Assembly (NCBI RefSeq): GCF_003113265.1
Contig: NZ_PUIV01000001.1
Coordinates: forward strand, 372,001-436,000
Reading direction: 5' to 3'
Origin: Methylosinus sporium
GTDB lineage: Bacteria > Pseudomonadota > Alphaproteobacteria > Rhizobiales > Beijerinckiaceae
Length of the DNA: 64,000 nt
The notes beneath the pieces are model-generated. The model had not been told where the DNA came from and did not search any database. It saw only the letters and a program-made list of their open reading frames with translations. The position numbers were made by a program, and so were the translations under genes. This document shows, in pieces, positions 35,405-44,530 of this stretch (the first letter of the stretch is position 1; each line of letters starts with the position of its first letter).

Positions 35405-36082
35405 ATGACGCCCTTCGACGCCATCACGACCCCTCTGCCCCGTCGCTTGCGGGAAGGACTCGACCGCATCGCCGCCGCAATGCGCGCGGACGAATGGGGC
35501 GTGGCGGAAGAGGCCGGGCTCACGCCGACGCAGCTTCACGCGCTCACCTTCGTCGCGGGTCGCGGCGACGCAGGGATGCGCCTGCGCGCCGTCGCGGAAC
35601 ATTTGGGCGTCACCCAGCCGACGGCCACCGACTCCATCGCGGCGCTCGTCCGCAAGGGGCTCGTGATCAAGCTCCCCGATGCGCAGGACAAGCGCGCCGT
35701 CGCCATTCGCGTGACGCAAGCGGGCTGCGACGTGGTCCGCGCCATTGGCCTCGCCATGACCTCCGCCGAACGCGCGCTGGAGACGCTCTCGCCGCAAGAG
35801 CAGCAGACGCTGCTCGATCTGATCATCAAGACCATTCGCGCCTTGCAGCAAGCGAAGGCCATTCCGCCGCAACGCCTCTGCGTCACCTGCCGCCATTTCC
35901 GCCCCTATGCGCATGAGGACGCGGAGCTTCCGCATCATTGCGCGCTGGTCGACGCCGCTTTCGGCGGCCGCCATTTGCGACTGGATTGCGCCGAGCACGA
36001 CCCGGCCCCGCAACCGGCCCGCGAGGCGGCTTGGAGCCTTTTCGCGCGTCGCGCGCCGGAGCCCGCCGGCCCTGGAGCATAG
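35405..36082 (+). CDS. MarR-family regulator with C-terminal Cys/His tail
   Basis: 225 residues. The winged-helix core (about 15-150) has the MarR plan: LTPTQLHALTFVA, RLRAVAEHLGVTQPTATDSIAALVRKGLVIKLPDAQDKRAVAIRVT (spread over recognition helix and wing). It is followed by an unusual 70-residue tail with CVTCRHF, PHHCALV and RLDCAEH: Cys-x2-Cys plus further Cys/His residues that could bind zinc or another metal, or act as a thiol switch. The palindrome over its own promoter supports autorepression. Downstream on the same strand are a small thioredoxin-fold protein and a MOSC protein, hinting at a redox or thiol-linked unit. Confidence 0.88.
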   Translation: MTPFDAITTPLPRRLREGLDRIAAAMRADEWGVAEEAGLTPTQLHALTFVAGRGDAGMRLRAVAEHLGVTQPTATDSIAALVRKGLVIKLPDAQDKRAVAIRVTQAGCDVVRAIGLAMTSAERALETLSPQEQQTLLDLIIKTIRALQQAKAIPPQRLCVTCRHFRPYAHEDAELPHHCALVDAAFGGRHLRLDCAEHDPAPQPAREAAWSLFARRAPEPAGPGA

Positions 36083-36216
36083 ATAGGATGAATCGCAGCT
36101 TCTCGAGACGCAGAGGGCCGCGGCGTCGCCGTTCCAAGCCCCAGGCGATCTCGCAGAAAGCCGGCGCCCCGCATGAGACGGGCGCGCCGAAACCACGAGA
36201 GAGGAGGACCAAGGCC

Positions 36217-36453
36217 ATGGCGACGAAAGCGACATTCTATCACGCGGGATGTCCGGTTTGCGCCGATGCGGAGACCGCATTCGCCAAAGCGCTCGACCCG
36301 AATGTCTTCGACGTCGAAATCGTGCATCTCGGCGAGGACAAGGCGCGGCTCGGCGAGGCGGAGGCGGCCGGCGTCAAATCCGTGCCCGCCTTCGTCATCG
36401 ACGGGCGCGCCTATCACATCAATTTCGGCGCCGATCTCGCGGCGCTGAAGTAA
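36217..36453 (+). CDS. Small thioredoxin/glutaredoxin-fold protein with CPVC motif
   Basis: 78 residues from the ATG at 36217, preceded by GAGGAGG; longer in-frame starts upstream give only Arg-rich sequence. TFYHAGCPVCADAETAF holds a CxxC redox pair at the start of helix 1, and VKSVPAFVIDGRAYHINFG has the cis-Pro loop of the fold. It may be a partner of the MarR regulator 134 nt upstream or reduce a nearby substrate. Expression from the MarR promoter is likely but not shown. Confidence 0.82.
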   Translation: MATKATFYHAGCPVCADAETAFAKALDPNVFDVEIVHLGEDKARLGEAEAAGVKSVPAFVIDGRAYHINFGADLAALK

Positions 36454-36553
36454 TTCTGGACGACCCCCCGCCGATGTCACTTCGGCGACTCCGAAACTTG
36501 CCTCGCCGGGCGTCGCTCGCGCGAGGCCTTTTCGCGGACGAGGCTTTTCGACC

Positions 36554-37243
36554 ATGTCGCCGTCGATCGAAACCATGTTCGCCGCCGCGGCGCTCGTTCC
36601 GCTCGGCCCGCGCGACGCGCCGAGCGGCATCGTCAAAAGCGCCGCTGCGCCGCCCTGGCGCATTGGTCGCGACGGTCTTTCGGGCGACCGCCAGGGCGAT
36701 CTGCGCCATCACGGCGGGCCGGAGAAGGCGCTGCATCATTATCCGCGCGACCATTACGATCAATGGGCGAAGGAAGGGCCCGAGCTGGTCGGGGCGCTCG
36801 CCGCGCCGCCGGCCTTCGGCGAGAATATTTCGACGCTCGGCGTCACCGAGAGAGACGTCTGCGTCGGCGACGTCTTCGCCTTCGGCTCGGCGCTGTTGCA
36901 GGTGAGCCAGGGGCGTCAGCCCTGCTGGAAGCTCAACGCCCGCTTCGCGCGGCCGGATATGGCGCGGCGCGTGCAGACGAGCGGGCGCACGGGCTGGTAT
37001 TATCGCGTGCTGCGGGAGGGCGTCGCCGAGCCGGGCGATCGTCTGGAGCGCATCGAGCGGCCGCTGCCGGACTGGCCCTTGTCGCGGCTCAACGAATTGC
37101 TCTATCGGCATATGCTCGATCGCGACGCGCTGGCGCAAATGGCCGAGCTGCGCGAGCTCGCGCCCTCATGGCGGGAATTGGCCGCACGGCGCCTCGCGCG
37201 CGGCGTGGTCGAGGATTGGACGACGCGTCTCGTTGGCGGGTGA
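36554..37243 (+). CDS. MOSC-domain protein (YiiM-like)
   Basis: 229 residues. The MOSC core has GDRQGDLRHHGGPEKALHHYPRDHY near residues 45-75, GENISTLGVTERDVCVGD, and QGRQPCWKLNARF with the conserved Cys that can take a sulfur or molybdenum ligand. A C-terminal 3-alpha extension (WPLSRLNELLYR ... ELAPSWRELAARRL) is like E. coli YiiM, which reduces N-hydroxylated compounds. The start is about 100 nt after the thioredoxin-like gene, with hairpin-prone sequence between. Confidence 0.9.
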   Translation: MSPSIETMFAAAALVPLGPRDAPSGIVKSAAAPPWRIGRDGLSGDRQGDLRHHGGPEKALHHYPRDHYDQWAKEGPELVGALAAPPAFGENISTLGVTERDVCVGDVFAFGSALLQVSQGRQPCWKLNARFARPDMARRVQTSGRTGWYYRVLREGVAEPGDRLERIERPLPDWPLSRLNELLYRHMLDRDALAQMAELRELAPSWRELAARRLARGVVEDWTTRLVGG

Positions 37244-37347
37244 ACGCCAGGCGCGGCCATGTCGCGGTCGAGCAGCAGCACACTATAGCCCTGCTCAGCG
37301 AGCAGCCCCCCGGCGGAGAGGTCGCCTAAGTCAGAGCGGATCACCAC
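37241..37347 (-). pseudogene. Eroded N-terminus of an FAD/NAD(P)-dependent oxidoreductase
   Basis: On the minus strand, 37347 down to about 37241 reads MVIRSDLGDLSAGGLLAEQG then YSVLLLDRD. This matches the Rossmann start of phytoene-desaturase-type flavoproteins (V-IGSGLGGLSAGALLA-G--V-VLE), but the nucleotide-binding glycines are changed (RSDLGDLS). Beyond about 37241 it runs into the 3' end of the MOSC gene on the other strand and the similarity stops. It is therefore a decayed fragment left by an old deletion. Confidence 0.55.
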
Positions 37348-37421
37348 CGTGTGAAGCGTTGGACATGTGGATATCGCTCACCTCCCGAAGGCGCCGACCA
37401 AATTGATCTTCTCATCTTGGT

Positions 37422-38912
37422 TCAACAACTGCTTTTCGCCAGTGCGATCAATTCGGAAAGCATCGCGGTCAGTCTATGGTGCAGGAAATGGCCGTCCATC
37501 GCAGCTTGGTGACGTAATTTCATGCCTTCCGCGCCTCCCGCGTCGAAGGCGGCAATCGCGGCACGGGTAGCGGCGCGCAGAGATTCGATATTGTCTGGAA
37601 TATAAGAGACGATCGGAAACGCGACTTGCGCGGCGGCATCGAAGCAACGCGACAGATCGGGCAATCCATGAGGCACGATCGGAACGGCCCCCACCGCCAG
37701 AGCGTCGAAGACGCGGGCCGGAACGTCATTGTAGATCGGATTGCAGACAATGGCTTTGAATCCGGCGATCTCGTTGAATCTATCCTGGTTGGTCGCGTGC
37801 AGAAATTTATTTTCGTGGACGGGGACGACGTTGATCCGGTTCGGTTGTAGCGCCTCCGAGGCTTGCTGCAAAAAGCCGTCTCGCAGGCTACAACGGCCCG
37901 CGTAAGAATTGAAACGCCCATACAATTCGTTCGAGCGAGGCAGAGATGAAATTTGATCAAAGTAAAACTTTACTTCGTCGGATGACCACTGAAACACGCA
38001 GCAGGGCGTCACCGAGCTGACGATCGCGCGACCGCCATGCAGATAGGTTTGACCATTTGAATGTGCAGGAATCACAATATCGAAATTTTGCGCTACTCCC
38101 GTACTGAAGCTGAACAAGTGGTGATTGTCCCATAGCCAGCAAGCAAGCAAAAATGGAGGATCTGATAGGAATTCGTAACAATTATAAAGCTCATGTTGTA
38201 AAAAATTATTGTTGGTAATATATACATCTATACTTGAATTAGATTCACTATTTCGAAGATTCGAAAGAGACGTCATTTCAAATCGAACATCGACTCGGTG
38301 ATCTTCCCAAAGTTTCCGAACGACCCTTTCTAAATCTGGGAAGTCCATAGCGAAAAAATTCATCCCGATGGATATCGTAGATTTTTTTAGCAGTGATAAT
38401 TTTGCGATGCGTCTTCTATCTTGCCCATTTCGTCTGGTGGATACGTATCTACAGTATAAATCCCAGTTGATCGTATCCACTTTAAATTGCAATATTTGTT
38501 GCTGGCCTATTCTATCGGGCGTCTCGCTCGGATGAGCGCCATATCGACAAGTGAATTCGTCGGAGTGAAAAAGCGCGCTGGCGAGCTTGGCTGGGTTGAG
38601 CGGAGTCTCGCTCATCCAGAGGTTCGTTTCCTCGATCGTCGGCTCACGTTCGAGCACGATCCGATAGGCCCGATCGATGAAGTCGGGCTCCGGCGTCATC
38701 AAAAGATCGAAGCCGTCGTTCACGAATTCCGGGCAGCGAGGATTTCTCGCCTCGAATTCGGCGCTGTTGGCGATTTTCGGCCGCAGCAAGGCGAGTTCTA
38801 CGTTCTTCTTTCTTTCCCATTCGGAGGGCAATCGACCCAAACCGAGAAGATAAATGAATTCTTCGTCCGACAGAGGAGCAAAGGTCTCAGAATAATTTTT
38901 CGAATTAGCCAT
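37422..38912 (-). CDS. DUF4214-domain glycosyltransferase-like protein
   Basis: 496 residues. The N-terminal part includes a DUF4214-like module (about 75-125: [22 protein letters not shown] ... [11 protein letters not shown]). The C-terminal ~250 residues look like a GT-B glycosyltransferase or glycan-binding domain: [21 protein letters not shown], then [28 protein letters not shown], which has the Glu/Asp-x7-Gly pattern of the nucleotide-sugar site in degenerate form. The middle (about 38140-38500) is clearly AT-richer than the rest of the window. Sister to 24709-25899 by its N-terminal module. Function in surface glycan assembly is inferred. Confidence 0.65.
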   Translation of the reverse strand: MANSKNYSETFAPLSDEEFIYLLGLGRLPSEWERKKNVELALLRPKIANSAEFEARNPRCPEFVNDGFDLLMTPEPDFIDRAYRIVLEREPTIEETNLWMSETPLNPAKLASALFHSDEFTCRYGAHPSETPDRIGQQQILQFKVDTINWDLYCRYVSTRRNGQDRRRIAKLSLLKKSTISIGMNFFAMDFPDLERVVRKLWEDHRVDVRFEMTSLSNLRNSESNSSIDVYITNNNFLQHELYNCYEFLSDPPFLLACWLWDNHHLFSFSTGVAQNFDIVIPAHSNGQTYLHGGRAIVSSVTPCCVFQWSSDEVKFYFDQISSLPRSNELYGRFNSYAGRCSLRDGFLQQASEALQPNRINVVPVHENKFLHATNQDRFNEIAGFKAIVCNPIYNDVPARVFDALAVGAVPIVPHGLPDLSRCFDAAAQVAFPIVSYIPDNIESLRAATRAAIAAFDAGGAEGMKLRHQAAMDGHFLHHRLTAMLSELIALAKSSC

Positions 38913-39088
38913 TTTTCCCTCTTGTTCGCTGCAAGAGCGCGAATCCTGCCGACGAGTCGTCGGACTACGGACTCGTTATTTATCTCAATCGGAACCACAG
39001 TCGCAATGTTTACCGAGCTCAATGCGCCGCGAACGCGGCGCAATCCATGCTATGTATCTCGACAAAGGATCGCCCGGAGGAATTGACC

Positions 39089-39499
39089 ATGGTCCAATCC
39101 GATGACGCCCCATTCCCCGTCACCCGCACCGAGGAAGAATGGCGGGCGCGGCTCACGCCCGACCAATATGTCGTCATGCGCCGCCATGGCACCGAGCCGC
39201 CCGGAAGCTGCGCGCTCGAGCATGAGAAGCGTCCCGGCGTCTTCGCCTGCGCCGGATGCGATCAGCCGCTCTTCGCCACGCGCCAGAAATTCGCGAGCGG
39301 CACCGGCTGGCCGAGCTTCTTCGATCCGCTCGACGGCGCCATCGGCACCTCGGTCGATCACTCGCATGGGATGACCCGCACCGAGGTGCATTGCAGCCGC
39401 TGCGGCTCGCATCTCGGCCATGTGTTTCCCGACGGGCCGCCGCCCACCGGCCTGCGCTATTGCATCAACGGCCTCGCTCTGACTTTTTTTCCAGAGTGA
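39089..39499 (+). CDS. msrB: Peptide-methionine (R)-S-oxide reductase
   Basis: 136 residues from the ATG at 39089, with GGAGG upstream. It repairs R-methionine sulfoxide in proteins. It has two zinc-binding CxxC pairs ([11 protein letters not shown] and [14 protein letters not shown]), the family core [11 protein letters not shown], and [11 protein letters not shown], whose Cys is the catalytic selenocysteine-equivalent residue. Complete and of normal length. Apparently monocistronic. Confidence 0.95.
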   Translation: MVQSDDAPFPVTRTEEEWRARLTPDQYVVMRRHGTEPPGSCALEHEKRPGVFACAGCDQPLFATRQKFASGTGWPSFFDPLDGAIGTSVDHSHGMTRTEVHCSRCGSHLGHVFPDGPPPTGLRYCINGLALTFFPE

Positions 39500-40182
39500 C
39501 GAACGGGCGGGCGCTATCCCATTCGTCGAGCGACCCTTCCCTCCCCCGCTCGAAGGGGTACGGGTAGGTCGTGGCCGTTTTTCCATGCCGCCTCGGCCCC
39601 GACTTTGGGGCGAGGCTGGATGGACGCGCGAGGCGATTCCGGCGCGCAAAGATCGATTCAGCCGGCAAAACACCGGCCGCCGGCCTTCCTGCGCCCACGA
39701 CCGGCGACAGGCGGCGGCTCCTCTGAACGGATAGGGCCCGGGTAGGCCGAAGGCCCCGGCTATTGGAATGTGCGAAGAAAATGCGAGACGTCGCCGAACG
39801 AAGAGGAGAGCGTCGCGATCGCCCGAATTGTGCGGAAACCATGGGCGATCGCGCGCGATAATTTCGCTTGACGAGGAAATTCTATCTCTCCATAGCCACA
39901 GGGCCGCGGATTTAAAATCGACGTTTTGCGGGCGAGGACGACCTCGCGCAGAGCCCGACATCCGCTAGCCGTGAATCTTGCGCCGGCCGTGGTTCTTGAT
40001 GAAACTATCGGTAGGTTCTAGTTTCACGAGACAATGACGGCGGAGATCGGGCGCTTCCCGATTTCGGCCCGACGGTCGTTGGCTGCGCGCGCAGCAATTC
40101 CACTGCGCGGAACGAGGCCATTCGGCCCGGATAAATCTTCGAGGGCGGACGCAACGCTTTCTGCGAGGGGAGAGAAATTGTA
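39500..40182. other. Gene-free leader and promoter region of the serine-cycle cluster
   Basis: About 680 nt without a credible gene. The first half holds several GC-rich hairpin-prone stretches (for example around 39589-39616, GCCTCG..GCCCC / GGGGC..GAGGC) that may end msrB transcription and resemble dispersed repeats. The second half should hold the ftfL promoter; TTGACG at 39868 is the only -35-like hexamer I trust, and its partner -10 is poor. An inverted repeat is at 40001-40025. The ftfL ribosome-binding site is GAGGGGAG at about 40168. Confidence 0.5.
40001..40025. promoter_or_regulatory. Inverted repeat upstream of ftfL, possible regulator site
   Basis: GAAACTA and TAGTTTC are exact 7-bp inverted arms separated by 11 nt. 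The spacing is like the A/T-N11-T/A cores bound by LysR-type regulators, and the serine cycle of Methylobacterium is controlled by the LysR-type QscR. The assignment is inference only. Confidence 0.35.
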
Positions 40183-41907
40183 ATGTCCGATACGTCCATC
40201 CCGGCCAGCGGGAAAGGCAACCAGCATCTTTCTCCCAAATCCGATATCGAGATCTCCCAAGCGGCGTCCATGCGTCCGATCGTCGACGTCGCGCGTGAGA
40301 AGCTCGGCATCCCCGCCGAACATGTGTTGCCTTACGGACATTACAAGGCGAAAATCTCCCTCGACTATCTCAGCTCCCTGCAGGACCGCCCGGACGGCAA
40401 GCTGATCCTCGTCACCGCCATCACGCCGACGCCCGCCGGCGAAGGCAAGACGACCACCACGGTCGGCCTCGGCGATGCGCTCAATCACATCGGCAAGAAG
40501 GCCATCATGTGCCTTCGTGAACCGAGCCTCGGCCCCTGCTTCGGCGTGAAGGGCGGCGCCGCCGGTGGCGGTTATGCACAAGTCGTGCCGATGGAGGACA
40601 TCAACCTCCATTTCACCGGCGACTTCCACGCCATCGGCGCGGCCAACAACCTGCTCTCCGCGCTCATCGACAATCACGTCTATTGGGGCAATTCGCTCGG
40701 CATTGACCCGCGCCGCATCTCCTGGCGTCGCGCCGTGGATATGAACGACCGCTCGCTGCGCTCGATCGTCTCCTCGCTCGGCGGCGTCGCCAATGGTTTT
40801 CCGCGTGAGGACGGCTTCGACATCACCGTCGCCTCCGAGGTGATGGCGATTTTCTGCCTCGCCACCAGCCTCGAGGATCTTCAGCGCCGGCTCGGCGACA
40901 TCATCGTCGCCCAGACGCGCGACAAGAAGAACATTCGCGCCTCCGAGCTGAAAGCGCAGGGCTCGATGGCCGCGCTGCTGAAGGACGCCATCGCGCCCAA
41001 TCTGGTGCAGACGCTCGAGAATAATCCGGCCTTCATCCATGGCGGGCCTTTCGCCAATATCGCCCATGGCTGCAATTCGGTCATCGCCACCAAGGCGGCG
41101 CTGAAGCTCGCCGATTATGTGGTGACGGAAGCCGGCTTCGGCGCCGACCTCGGCGCGGAGAAGTTCTTCGACATCAAATGCCGCAAGGCGGGCATCAAGC
41201 CGGACGTCACCGTCATCGTCGCGACAATTCGCGCGCTGAAGATGCATGGCGGCGTCGCCAAGGACGATCTGAAGGTCGAGAATGTCGCGGCGCTGGAGAA
41301 GGGCTTCGCCAATTTGAAGCGCCATATCGCCAATGTGCAGAAGTTCGGCGTGCCGGTGATCGTCTCCGTCAACCGCTTCAGCACCGACACGCAGGCGGAG
41401 ATCGAGCTGCTGCAGAAGCTTTCTGAGGCCGAGGGCGTCGATTGCGTGCTCGCCGATCATTGGGGCTCGGGCGGTCCGGGCGCGGCGGAGCTCGCCCATA
41501 AGGTCGTCTCGACGATCGAGGCGAAGCCGTCGCAGTTCAAGCCGCTCTACGCCGACGATCTGCCGCTGGTGGAAAAGGTGCGCACCATCGCCCGCGAGCT
41601 CTACGGCGCCTCGGACATCGCGCTCGATCCTTCGGTGAAGACGCGCTTCGCGGAGCTGGAGAAAGAGGGCTTCGGCCATCTGCCGGTCTGCATCGCCAAG
41701 ACGCAATACAGCTTCTCGACCGACGCCAACGCCAAGGGAGCGCCCTCGGGTCATGTGATCCCGGTGCGCGAGCTGCGGCTGTCGGCGGGCGCGGAATTCG
41801 TCGTCGTCGTCTGCGGCGACATCATGACCATGCCGGGCCTGCCCAAGGTTCCCGCCGCCAACAATATCGAGGTCGGCGCGGACGGGCGGATCGCCGGCCT
41901 GTTCTAG
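40183..41907 (+). CDS. ftfL: Formate-tetrahydrofolate ligase
   Basis: 574 residues. It makes 10-formyl-H4F from formate, H4F and ATP, the entry of formate carbon into the serine cycle. The ATP loop is [20 protein letters not shown] at about residues 83-102, and [36 protein letters not shown] follows in stages, with the ligase-specific core and NRFSTDT and [13 protein letters not shown] further on. It is first in the serine-cycle run ftfL-sgaA-hprA-mtdA-fchA-mtkAB-ppc-mclA-gckA. Size is normal for the bacterial monofunctional enzyme. Confidence 0.97.
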   Translation: MSDTSIPASGKGNQHLSPKSDIEISQAASMRPIVDVAREKLGIPAEHVLPYGHYKAKISLDYLSSLQDRPDGKLILVTAITPTPAGEGKTTTTVGLGDALNHIGKKAIMCLREPSLGPCFGVKGGAAGGGYAQVVPMEDINLHFTGDFHAIGAANNLLSALIDNHVYWGNSLGIDPRRISWRRAVDMNDRSLRSIVSSLGGVANGFPREDGFDITVASEVMAIFCLATSLEDLQRRLGDIIVAQTRDKKNIRASELKAQGSMAALLKDAIAPNLVQTLENNPAFIHGGPFANIAHGCNSVIATKAALKLADYVVTEAGFGADLGAEKFFDIKCRKAGIKPDVTVIVATIRALKMHGGVAKDDLKVENVAALEKGFANLKRHIANVQKFGVPVIVSVNRFSTDTQAEIELLQKLSEAEGVDCVLADHWGSGGPGAAELAHKVVSTIEAKPSQFKPLYADDLPLVEKVRTIARELYGASDIALDPSVKTRFAELEKEGFGHLPVCIAKTQYSFSTDANAKGAPSGHVIPVRELRLSAGAEFVVVVCGDIMTMPGLPKVPAANNIEVGADGRIAGLF

Positions 41908-41917
41908 AGCGCTCTTT

Positions 41918-41939
41918 GCTCGAACGATCTCGTTCGAGC
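41918..41939. terminator. Hairpin between ftfL and sgaA
   Basis: GCTCGAACGA and TCGTTCGAGC pair perfectly with a 2-nt gap. A second small hairpin (CAGAG-CCCG-CTCTG) follows. No T-run, so it may set transcript ends or mRNA stability within the cluster. Confidence 0.5.
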
Positions 41940-42055
41940 GATCAGAGCCCGCTCTGAGCGCGGCCGCCGCGGGAAGAAGCAACGGGCGCCGGGCCTCGTT
42001 CCCCGCGTCCGACCAAAACAAACTCGAACCGATGAGCTCGAAGGGAGCCCAAGAC

Positions 42056-43249
42056 ATGTCGAATTCCAGAATTCCGGGCCGCAATTTTCTGTTCGTTCCC
42101 GGCCCGACCAATATTCCGGACCGTATCCTGCGCGCGATGAATGTCGTTTCCGAGGACCACCGTTCGCCGAAGTTCCCCGAGCTGACGCTGCCGCTGTTCA
42201 CCCAGCTCAAGAAGGTCTTCAAGACCGAGACCGGCCAGGCCTTCATCTTCCCGGCTTCGGGCACCGGCGGCTGGGAAGCGGCGATCACCAACACTCTGTC
42301 GCCCGGCGACAAGGTCATCGCGCAGCGCTTCGGCCAGTTCACCCATCTGTGGATCGACCTCGCCAAGCGCATCGGCCTCGATGTGATCGAGCAGGACGAG
42401 GAGTGGGGCGTCGGCAACAATCCCGACCGCATCGAAGAGACGCTGAAGGCCGACAAGAATCACGAGATCAAGGCCGTCTTCGCCACGCATAACGAGACCG
42501 CCACGGGCGTGACCTCGGACATCGGCGCTGTGCGCAAGGCGATCGACAACGCCAAGCATCCGGCGCTGCTGTTCGTCGACGGCGTGAGCTCGGTCGGCTC
42601 GCTGGACTTCAAGCAGGACGAGTGGGGTGTCGACGTCGCCGTCTCCGGTTCGCAGAAGGGCTTCATGCTGCCGGCGGGCCTCGCCCTCCTCAGCGTCAGC
42701 CAGAAGGCGCTGAAGGCCGGCGAGACCGCCAAGCTGCATCGCGCCTATTTCGACTTCCAGGATCATGTGAAGGCGAACGCCACCGGCTACTTCCCCTACA
42801 CGCCGGCGCTGCCGCTGCTCTACGGCCTGCGCGAGTCGCTCAATGTTCTGTTCGAGGAAGGCCTCGATCAGGTCTATGCGCGTCATCACCATCTCGCCGA
42901 GGGCGTGCGCGCCGCGGTCGCAGCCTGGGGCCTCAAGCCCTGCGCCAAGGAAGCCAAGTGGAACTCCGACACTGTGACCGCCATCGTGGTGCCGGAAGGC
43001 TTCGACGCCGCCAAGGTCATCGAGATCGCCTATAAGCGCTACAATCTCGCGCTCGGCGCCGGCCTCAACAAGGTCGCCGGCAAGGTGTTCCGCATCGGCC
43101 ATCTCGGCGACCTCAACGAGCTGATGCTGCTCGGCGCCATCGCGGGCGCGGAAATGGCGATGCTCGACGTCGGCATTCCGGTCACGGCCGGCAGCGGCGT
43201 CGCGGCGGCCCAGGCCGTCTATCGCGCCAATCCGATCCTCCAGGCCTGA
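42056..43249 (+). CDS. sgaA: Serine-glyoxylate aminotransferase
   Basis: 397 residues from the ATG at 42056 (preceded by AAGGGAG). A class V PLP aminotransferase that converts serine and glyoxylate to hydroxypyruvate and glycine, regenerating the C1 acceptor of the serine cycle. Family start GRNFLFVPGPTNIPDRIL; FVDGVSSVGSLDF and VAVSGSQKGFMLPAGL contain the PLP-binding Asp and the Lys (SQKG). Serves as the link between FtfL/FchA/MtdA one-carbon flux and HprA. Confidence 0.96.
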   Translation: MSNSRIPGRNFLFVPGPTNIPDRILRAMNVVSEDHRSPKFPELTLPLFTQLKKVFKTETGQAFIFPASGTGGWEAAITNTLSPGDKVIAQRFGQFTHLWIDLAKRIGLDVIEQDEEWGVGNNPDRIEETLKADKNHEIKAVFATHNETATGVTSDIGAVRKAIDNAKHPALLFVDGVSSVGSLDFKQDEWGVDVAVSGSQKGFMLPAGLALLSVSQKALKAGETAKLHRAYFDFQDHVKANATGYFPYTPALPLLYGLRESLNVLFEEGLDQVYARHHHLAEGVRAAVAAWGLKPCAKEAKWNSDTVTAIVVPEGFDAAKVIEIAYKRYNLALGAGLNKVAGKVFRIGHLGDLNELMLLGAIAGAEMAMLDVGIPVTAGSGVAAAQAVYRANPILQA

Positions 43250-43255
43250 TGATTC

Positions 43256-43285
43256 GCGGCCTCGCCCTCGCGAGGGCGAGGCCGC
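43256..43285. terminator. Perfect 30-nt palindrome between sgaA and hprA
   Basis: GCGGCCTCGCCCTCG is immediately followed by its reverse complement and then TTCTT. A very stable stem with a weak T-run 7 nt after the sgaA stop; a partial terminator or mRNA-protecting hairpin is likely. Confidence 0.65.
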
Positions 43286-43367
43286 TTCTTCAAAACGAGA
43301 GGCGACGTTTCGACGTCGCAAAATGTCGAGCCGAAACGGCCGAGCGACTTCGGGGGAAGCAGCAAAC

Positions 43368-44309
43368 ATGTCGCACAAAATCGTCTTTCTCGATCGCGAG
43401 ACGCTCGACGCCAATTTGCGCAAGCCGAATTTCCCGCACGACTATACGGAATATGCGCAGAGCTCTCCCGCCGATGTGGTCGAGCGTCTGAAGGGCGCGA
43501 CCATCGCCATCACCAATAAGGTTCCGCTGCGCGAAGAGACGCTGAAGCAGCTTCCCGATCTGAAGCTGATCGCTGTCGCTGCCACCGGCACCGACGTGAT
43601 CGACAAGGCCTATACGACGGCCAATGGCATCACGGTCTCCAACATCCGCAATTACGCCTACAACACGCTTCCCGAGCATGTGATCGCGCTGATCTTCGCG
43701 CTGCGCCGCAATCTCGTGAACTATGTGGATTCGGTGCGCCGCGGCCGTTGGCAGGAATCCAACCAGTTCTGCTATTTCGACTATCCGATCTATGACATCG
43801 CCGGCTCGACGCTCGGCATCATCGGCTATGGCGCGCTCGGCAAGTCGATCGCGACGCGCGCCGAGGCGCTGGGCATGAAGCTGCTCATCAATGACGTCGT
43901 TCCCGGCCCCGGCATCGTCGACATTCCGACGATTCTGCGCGAGGCCGATGTCGTCACGCTCAATCTGCCGCTGACGCCGCAGACCAAGAATCTCATCGGC
44001 GCGAAAGAGCTCGCCTCGATGAAGAAGACGTCGATCATCATCAACACCGCGCGCGGCGGCATCGTCGACGAGCAGGCGCTCGCCGATGCGCTGCGCAATG
44101 GCGTCATCGCCGGCGCGGGCTTCGACGTGCTGACCGTCGAGCCGCCCAAGCAGGGCAATATTCTGCTCGATCCGACGATTCCCAATCTCATCGTCACGCC
44201 GCATGTCGCCTGGGCCTCCAAGGAGGCGATGCAGGTGCTGGCCGATCAGCTGATCGACAATGTCGACGCTTTCGTCGCCGGCGCGCCGCGCAATCTGGTG
44301 ACGGCGTAA
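43368..44309 (+). CDS. hprA: Hydroxypyruvate reductase (NAD(P)H)
   Basis: 313 residues from the ATG at 43368, with GGGGGAAG upstream. D-2-hydroxyacid dehydrogenase that reduces hydroxypyruvate to D-glycerate in the serine cycle. The Rossmann motif GSTLGIIGYGALGKSIATRAEALGM (~145) is present in short form, as are catalytic Arg in NTARGGIVDEQALADAL, Glu in VEPP, and His in TPHVAWAS. Substrate comes from SgaA next door and product goes to GckA at 52607. Confidence 0.95.
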   Translation: MSHKIVFLDRETLDANLRKPNFPHDYTEYAQSSPADVVERLKGATIAITNKVPLREETLKQLPDLKLIAVAATGTDVIDKAYTTANGITVSNIRNYAYNTLPEHVIALIFALRRNLVNYVDSVRRGRWQESNQFCYFDYPIYDIAGSTLGIIGYGALGKSIATRAEALGMKLLINDVVPGPGIVDIPTILREADVVTLNLPLTPQTKNLIGAKELASMKKTSIIINTARGGIVDEQALADALRNGVIAGAGFDVLTVEPPKQGNILLDPTIPNLIVTPHVAWASKEAMQVLADQLIDNVDAFVAGAPRNLVTA

Positions 44310-44338
44310 GCGCAGTTGCAGTCTCGCGCCCGACCAGG

Positions 44339-44478
44339 CGTCATGGCCGGGCTCGTCCCGGCCATCCACGCCGAGAGGCGGCGGAATGGACGAGATAAAA
44401 GTTGAAATGCATGAGAACGCCGCGGGCGCCGCGCGCGATCTCATGGCGTGGATGGCCGGGACGAGCCCGGCCATGACG
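44339..44478. repeat. 140-nt element with perfect 34-bp terminal inverted repeats
   Basis: 44339-44372 and 44445-44478 are exact reverse complements; the arm begins CGTCATGGCCGGGCTCG and itself contains the near-palindrome ATGGCCGGG..CCCGGCCAT. The 72-nt centre has no gene. Repeats of this CATGGCCGGG type are frequent between genes in Rhizobiales. Here it sits inside the serine-cycle run between hprA and mtdA and, when transcribed, would fold into a very long hairpin. Confidence 0.8.
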
Positions 44479-44530
44479 AGCCCGACAAGACCAGCCCGGC
44501 AATGACGGCCAGCCTTTCGCAGGAACTGAT

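Noticed and set aside
36088-36216. Longer start for the CPVC protein
   Set aside because: The added residues are an Arg-rich stretch; the ATG at 36217 has a strong GAGGAGG site and gives the normal fold start.
40024-42456. An 810-codon minus-strand frame over ftfL and sgaA
   Set aside because: Shadow frame with repetitive charged sequence and no domain; the + strand enzymes are unmistakable.
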